Below are positions 59,858 through 64,000 of a stretch of 64,000 nucleotides of DNA, piece after piece (positions within the stretch are counted from its first letter, which is position 1; every line of letters starts with the position of its first letter). Below the pieces are notes generated by a model. The model did not search any database, was not told the DNA's origin, and saw only the letters and a list, made by a program, of their open reading frames with translations. This stretch comes from Nonomuraea jabiensis. GTDB taxonomy: Bacteria > Actinomycetota > Actinomycetes > Streptosporangiales > Streptosporangiaceae. The position numbers were made by a program, and so were the translations under genes. Location of the stretch: NCBI RefSeq assembly GCF_014204795.1, contig NZ_JACHMB010000001.1, forward strand, positions 7,390,501 to 7,454,500, read 5' to 3'.

Positions 59858-60532
59858 TCAGGAACGGTACTGGGGGTAGCCGTAGCCGACGACCTGGGAC
59901 TTGGGACGGACGCGCTCCTCGACCTTGCCGTTGCCGGTGTTGCCCTCGATGGTCGAGATGGTGCCGTCGCCGTTGTCCTTCTCGACGAACCCGACGTGGT
60001 TGATGTCGTTGAGGTCCTTGCTGCCGCTCCAGGAGAAGTACACGATGGCGCCGGGCTTGGCCTCGGTGCCGAAGCGGTGGTTGGCCTGGAACCACTTGGC
60101 GTGGGCGACGGTCCAGGCGTCCCAGCCGATCTGCGAGCGGGCGCCGGTCTGGTCGCCGACCCAGGAGACGAACATCGCGCACCAGGCGGCGTTCAGGTAG
60201 TCGGCGCGGCTGCCGCCGTCACGGGCGATGGTCTCGGCGGCACGCTGCGAGTTGGCGTACCACCGCTGGAACTTGGTGCCGCCGCCGGCCGCGTTCTCGG
60301 TGATGCCGACCTGGGACTTGGCCAGGGACAGGACCTGGTCGGCGGTGACGGTGACCTTGGTCTCGCGCGAACGGTCGGCGTGGTCGGCGACGGTGGCCGT
60401 GTCGATCGGCTGCTTCTCCGCTGCGGTGGCGCTGGTCATGTGGGCGCCGAACGCGGTTCCGAGGATGGTGGCGCCGAGAAGGGCGCGGGCGATGTTGGTC
60501 TTCGCAGCAGAGGTAAAGCGGAAGTTGGCCAT
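59858..60532 (-). CDS. Secreted CHAP-domain peptidoglycan hydrolase
   Basis: 224 residues with a Sec signal (about 1-38, cleavage after SATA). CHAP domain: Cys118 in AAWCAMFVSWVG and His179 in INHVGFVEKDNGDG, then TIEGNTGN. It would cut peptide cross-links in the wall. A c-di-AMP riboswitch in its 5' leader fits the known control of actinobacterial wall hydrolases. Confidence 0.92.
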   Translation of the reverse strand: MANFRFTSAAKTNIARALLGATILGTAFGAHMTSATAAEKQPIDTATVADHADRSRETKVTVTADQVLSLAKSQVGITENAAGGGTKFQRWYANSQRAAETIARDGGSRADYLNAAWCAMFVSWVGDQTGARSQIGWDAWTVAHAKWFQANHRFGTEAKPGAIVYFSWSGSKDLNDINHVGFVEKDNGDGTISTIEGNTGNGKVEERVRPKSQVVGYGYPQYRS

Positions 60533-60549
60533 CGAGGGGGTTTGCTCCT

Positions 60550-60690
60550 TGCTTCCATGCCGCTTACCGGGTTAGCTGACGGGTTCGGGCGTGGAAGCTG
60601 CCCTACGGCACCGAAGTGCCGATTCACCCCAAAGGACGTGGGTCCCCGGTTCCGCCCGAGGGCGGATTCAGCGGTCACAGGACGGTCCTG
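60550..60690 (-). promoter_or_regulatory. ydaO-type c-di-AMP riboswitch before the CHAP gene
   Basis: The minus strand reads CGCTGAATCCGCC, then GGAACCGGGGACCCACG, GGGTGAATCGG, GTAGGGCAGC, GCCCGAACCCGTCAGCTAACCCGGTAAGCGGC. These are the conserved blocks of the ydaO/yuaA aptamer. The CTGAATCC and GGGTGAATCGG pair and the AACCCGTCAGCTAACC block are diagnostic. In this class c-di-AMP turns expression off. Confidence 0.92.
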
Positions 60691-60800
60691 TGATGTGTCT
60701 TGCGATGGTCGGACAAGTCCGGACAAACCGGACGTATGTCTCAAGAATGCCTTAAACGTAATGCATAAGGCAAGAGCGTTACAAATCGATAAAGGTCCAG

Positions 60801-61754
60801 CTAGGCGACCTGCCTGCGAGCCTCGGCCAGAAGCCCCATCATGGCAAGGGATTCGTCAAGCGGCATGATCGAACTTTCGGTCCTGCCTTCGGCCGTCGCG
60901 GCCCGGACCTCGCGGAGCTCCCCGGCGTACCCGTTGTCGGCCGGATCGAGGAGGTACTCCTCCGGCTTCATGGAGGGCCCAGAGAGCACAATCCGCGGTG
61001 TGGCCCAGAACGGCGCCTGGAGGTCCGCCCGCATCCGAGTGCCTACAACGCTGGCATGGTTCGGGTAATTCCCGAGCAACGAGGTCTCCACGAGAGCCTT
61101 CCTGCCGCCGGGGTAGAGCAGGACGCCGCCGGCCTCCGCGTCGACGCCGTTGGGCGCCAGAGTGCCGGTGACGCGCAGGTCGGAGGGCATGCCGAGGAGC
61201 AGCTGGGCCAGCCCGAACGGGTAGATCCCCAGGTCCAGGAGCGCCCCGCCGCCGAGCTCCGGCGCCCACAGCCGGTGCTCGGGGTCGTAGGGCTTGGCGA
61301 AGCCGAAGGAGGCGTGCACCGAGCGGAGGTCGCCGAAGCGCTCGTCGGCCGCGATCTTCTGGATGAGCGGGTTGAACCGCATCCACATCGCTTCCATCAG
61401 GAACACGCCCGCCTCGCGGGCCAGGCGTACCATCTTCTCCGCGTCGTCCACGGTGGCGGCCAGCGGCTTCTCGCACAGCACGGCCTTGCCCGCGGCGATG
61501 GCGACCTCGGCCACCTCCAGATGTTGGGCGTGCGGCGTCGCCACGTAGATCGCGTCCACGGCCGGGTCGGCGCAGAGCCGCTCATAGGAGTCGTACGCGG
61601 ACTCCGCCCCCAGCGTGGCGGCCAGCGCCTGCGCCCGCCCCAGGTTTCTCGATCCGACGGCGGCCACCCGCATGCCGGGTTCGGCCGCGATGGCCGCCCC
61701 GACGGTCCGCGCGATATTCCCTGTCGCCGCTATGCCCCACGCAAAATCCCGCAC
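60801..61754 (-). CDS. Gfo/Idh/MocA-family oxidoreductase
   Basis: 317 residues, GTG start. Rossmann N-terminus FAWGIAATGNIARTVGAAI, the family CEKPLA (Glu-Lys-Pro) motif, and a C-terminal beta-sheet domain (GGGALLDLGIYPFGLAQLLLG) with catalytic Asp/His area. It oxidises or reduces sugar-like substrates with NAD(P). Poor ribosome binding site and TACGAT seven bases before the GTG suggest a leaderless start. Substrate unknown. Confidence 0.9.
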   Translation of the reverse strand: MRDFAWGIAATGNIARTVGAAIAAEPGMRVAAVGSRNLGRAQALAATLGAESAYDSYERLCADPAVDAIYVATPHAQHLEVAEVAIAAGKAVLCEKPLAATVDDAEKMVRLAREAGVFLMEAMWMRFNPLIQKIAADERFGDLRSVHASFGFAKPYDPEHRLWAPELGGGALLDLGIYPFGLAQLLLGMPSDLRVTGTLAPNGVDAEAGGVLLYPGGRKALVETSLLGNYPNHASVVGTRMRADLQAPFWATPRIVLSGPSMKPEEYLLDPADNGYAGELREVRAATAEGRTESSIMPLDESLAMMGLLAEARRQVA

Positions 61755-61773
61755 GCGGAAGATCGTAGACGAA

Positions 61774-62595
61774 TCAGGTCAGATCGAACGTGTCGGGGTC
61801 GGGTCCGATCCGCTGGCCCCTGTTCATCGCGCCGATGGCGGCCATGTCCTCGGCGTCGAGGATGAAGTCGAAGACGCCGATGTTCTCGGCGATGCGCGCC
61901 GGGTTGGCCGACTTGGGGATCGCGACGTGGCCGAGCTGCAGGTGCCAGCGGAGCACGATCTGCGCGGGCGTCTTGCCGCACTTGTCCGACAGCTTGGCCA
62001 GCGCCGGGTCGTCCAGCAGGCCCTGGCCCTGGCCGAGCGGGCTCCACGCCTCGGTGAGGATGCCGTTGGCCTCGTGGAATGCGCGCATCTCGCGCTGCTG
62101 GAGGTAGGGGTGCAGCTCGATCTGGTTGATGGAGGGCACGATGTCGGTCTCGTTCATGAGACGGGTGAGGTGGGCGATGGTGAAGTTGGAGGTGCCGATG
62201 GCCTTGGCGCGCCCGTCACGGTAGATCTTCTCGATCGCCTTCCACGCCTGCACGTACTTGTCCTGCTGCGGCACCGGCCAGTGGATGAGGAAAAGATCGA
62301 CATAGTCGAGGCCGAGCCGGGCCAGGGACTCGTCGAAGGCCGCCTCCGCGCGGCCGTGGTCGGCGTTCCACAGCTTGGTGGTCACGAACAGTTTCCGGCG
62401 CGGCAGCTCACTTTCGCGTACGGCCTGCCCCACGCCCTCTTCGTTGCCGTACGCGGCGGCGGTGTCCACGTGCCGGTAACCGGCCTTGAGCGCGGTCGTG
62501 ACGGCCTGCGCGGCCTCGTCGGCGGGGACCTGCCAGACGCCGTAGCCGAGCTGCGGGATCTGCACGCCGTCGGTGTTGAGCATGAGCGAGTTCAT
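61774..62595 (-). CDS. Aldo/keto reductase (AKR5-like)
   Basis: 273 residues from ATG 62595 with GGAGGG just upstream; an ATG nine bases earlier lies before that site. AKR tetrad Asp (HVDTAAAYGNE), Tyr, Lys (TTKLWN) and His (LIHWP) are all present, plus the NADPH motif IPKSANPARIAENIGVFDF. It reduces aldehydes or ketoses with NADPH; similar enzymes act on 2,5-diketo-gluconate or xenobiotic carbonyls. Confidence 0.93.
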   Translation of the reverse strand: MNSLMLNTDGVQIPQLGYGVWQVPADEAAQAVTTALKAGYRHVDTAAAYGNEEGVGQAVRESELPRRKLFVTTKLWNADHGRAEAAFDESLARLGLDYVDLFLIHWPVPQQDKYVQAWKAIEKIYRDGRAKAIGTSNFTIAHLTRLMNETDIVPSINQIELHPYLQQREMRAFHEANGILTEAWSPLGQGQGLLDDPALAKLSDKCGKTPAQIVLRWHLQLGHVAIPKSANPARIAENIGVFDFILDAEDMAAIGAMNRGQRIGPDPDTFDLT

Positions 62596-62692
62596 ACCCT
62601 CCATTGTTCACGTCGCGTTTCTGGTGGCTTAAGGCGGTGGGGCTAGCTTGAAGCGGTCGTGAACGGGCCATCACCCGGCTGGGAGGACAGGA

Positions 62693-63637
62693 GTGGTCGT
62701 ACAGGCGTCGGCCTGGGTGGAGTCACCGCTCCAGATGCTGTGCGCCGTCGAGGCCCATCACGCGGGCGTGCTCGGCCCCGAGACGGTGGTCGTGCCGCGC
62801 GCCGGTCTGCGACCGTTGAAGGCCACGCGTCGGGAGCTGAGGTCTCTCGGGCTGCCCGACGGCTTGGAGCTGGGGGAGCCGCGGGAGCGCATGCCCAGAC
62901 GCGTGCAGGCCGTCGGTGACGCCTTCTCCGGCAGGGTGCAGCTGCGCTGGCTCACCTCGCGCCCGGGACGCATCGTCATCGTGGACGACGGGCTGGCCAC
63001 GCTCCGGCTGCTGGAGCTGCTGGCCGCGGGGCCGTACCGGCCGCTGCTGCGGGCCAGGGCCCAGCCGACCAGGCTGCGCTCCGCGCTGGGGCTGGCGGCC
63101 GCGCTGCGGCTGCGCCTGAGCGACGTGTCGGTCTTCACCGCCCTGCCCGTGGACGAGGCCCTGGCGGAGGGTGTACGGCGGGCCGGGATCAATCTGGTAC
63201 GCCACCAGTTCGCCTGGCTGCGCGCCCAGCCGCCCAGCGCCGAGGGGCCCGCCGAGCGCACGGTCGTCCTGGGCACCTCGCTCGTCCGGAACGGGCTCGT
63301 GCACCGCGACCACTACCTGCGCTGGCTGACGGACCTGGCGGCCCAGGAGCCGCTCGCGTACTACCCGCACCGCCGCGAGGACCCCGTGGACGTGGCCCTG
63401 ATCAGGGAGCGCCCCGGCATCACCGTGCACGACGTGGGCGCGCCGGCCGAGCTGACGCTGCGCGGCCTGGACCCGGGGCAGCGGGTGCTCAGCCTGCCCT
63501 CGACCGCGATCACCTCGCTGCGGGTGCTGCTCAGCCCGCGCGGTGTCGCCGTGGAGCCCGTGGACGTTCCTGAGGACTGGTGGACCAGCAGGGCGGCCCC
63601 CGCCCTTCGCTCGCATCTGACAGGAGTGTCCGGTTGA
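62693..63637 (+). CDS. Putative glycosyltransferase, polysialyltransferase/GT52-like
   Basis: 314 residues, GTG start with AGGACAGGA. It begins SAWVESPLQMLCAVEAH, a feature of bacterial sialyltransferase-like proteins. It carries an acidic VDDGLA (D/E-D/E-G motif) near residue 97, a YYPHRRED segment resembling the HP motif, and LPSTA near residue 265. That pattern fits polysialyltransferase-type (GT52/GT38-like) enzymes but is weak. Coupled by TTGA overlap to the next gene. Substrate unproven. Confidence 0.55.
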   Translation: MVVQASAWVESPLQMLCAVEAHHAGVLGPETVVVPRAGLRPLKATRRELRSLGLPDGLELGEPRERMPRRVQAVGDAFSGRVQLRWLTSRPGRIVIVDDGLATLRLLELLAAGPYRPLLRARAQPTRLRSALGLAAALRLRLSDVSVFTALPVDEALAEGVRRAGINLVRHQFAWLRAQPPSAEGPAERTVVLGTSLVRNGLVHRDHYLRWLTDLAAQEPLAYYPHRREDPVDVALIRERPGITVHDVGAPAELTLRGLDPGQRVLSLPSTAITSLRVLLSPRGVAVEPVDVPEDWWTSRAAPALRSHLTGVSG

Positions 63638-64000
63638 AAGTGTTGGCGGTCGCCGACTCCGACTCGTATCTGAAGTGGGCGTCCTGCCTGCTCGGCGACC
63701 TTCCCCCCGGCGGCACGGCGGAACTGGTGGTGGTGCGCACGCCGATCGCGCCCTCGCCGGAGCAGATCGCCGCCGCCGTGGGCGGTGCGCAGCCGCCGCC
63801 GGTGGTCTCGGCGCGGTCCGTGCGGCGGCTGGCCGAGCGCATGCGGCCGGACGTGGTGCTCGTGGCCTGCACGGGGCCGGTGGTGGACGTGCTGGTGGCC
63901 GACGTGCTCGGCGACCTGCGGCCGCGGCCGGTGTTCGTGAGCGGGCTGCCGGGCATCTCGGTGCCGGCGACGGAGAAGGCGTGGCTGTTCCGCAGCGGGT
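63634..64000 (+). CDS. Partial protein, possible glycosyltransferase partner, truncated by the window edge
   Basis: TTG start overlapping the previous stop (TTGA), with AGGAG eight bases upstream; an in-frame GTG at 63640 is an alternative. Only 122 residues are visible. It begins with VLAVADSDSYLKWASCLLGDLP and later RPRPVFVSGLPGISVPATEKAWLFRSG, a Rossmann-like alpha/beta pattern. It may belong to the DUF6716-like putative glycosyltransferases paired with sialyltransferase-like proteins in actinomycetes, a low-certainty idea. Confidence 0.6.
   Translation, partial: MKVLAVADSDSYLKWASCLLGDLPPGGTAELVVVRTPIAPSPEQIAAAVGGAQPPPVVSARSVRRLAERMRPDVVLVACTGPVVDVLVADVLGDLRPRPVFVSGLPGISVPATEKAWLFRSG

Overview
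The window is about 70% G+C. Its genes use GTG and even TTG starts, often overlap by four bases, and include families typical of filamentous actinobacteria: PadR/HAAS, a class II DAHP synthase, an ECF42/DGPF pair, CebR-type cellobiose control, HspR boxes, and a c-di-AMP riboswitch in front of a CHAP hydrolase. The source is most likely a Streptosporangiales-type actinomycete (Nonomuraea-like). That placement is inference from gene content. I found no rRNA, tRNA, transposase, phage gene or CRISPR array.

Layout. 1-5.5 kb: MacAB-like efflux operon with an OmpR-type two-component system. 5.5-10.3 kb: secreted FG-GAP protein, cytochrome P450, and a TetR-MFS pair. 10.3-14 kb: G/T-skewed tandem repeats flank a heme oxygenase and a DUF1023-like hydrolase. 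14-17.8 kb: PaaK-like ligase and a NarL-type two-component system. 18-21.9 kb: lon with an HspR box, a Fic protein behind a 40-bp inverted repeat, and MarR. 22-27 kb: FUSC-like exporter, GH13 hydrolase, metNIQ with a leader ORF. 27-30.3 kb: structured intergenic RNA candidate, acyl-CoA ligase, and an HtrA-like protease behind a second HspR box. 30.3-38.3 kb: regulator-ABC operon and cydABDC. 38.4-44 kb: PadR/HAAS, VOC-ArsR-SRPBCC operon, pentapeptide-repeat protein, thioredoxin with a SigR-type promoter, and a methyltransferase. 44-51 kb: class II DAHP synthase, FAD monooxygenase, anti-sigma factor, M64 peptidase, and an APH-like kinase. 51-57 kb: complete cellobiose module cebE-cebF-cebG-bglC-cebR with two CebR operators. 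57-64 kb: ECF42 sigma factor with DGPF protein, DUF1275 protein, CHAP hydrolase with ydaO riboswitch, two oxidoreductases, and the start of a possible surface-glycan glycosyltransferase operon cut by the window edge.

Working together. Several stress circuits can be read directly from the DNA. Two HspR-type inverted repeats mark lon and an HtrA-like protease. A perfect SigR promoter marks a CPPC thioredoxin. An ECF42-type promoter precedes the DGPF-sigma pair. Cellobiose uptake and hydrolysis form one self-contained LacI-controlled unit. The least explained parts are the repeat field that ends on the heme oxygenase stop codon, the twin dyads in the heme oxygenase promoter, a short CydA/CydB pair without the usual quinol loop, the 40-bp palindrome at fic, the 15-bp iterons between cydA and padR, and the folded region after metQ.
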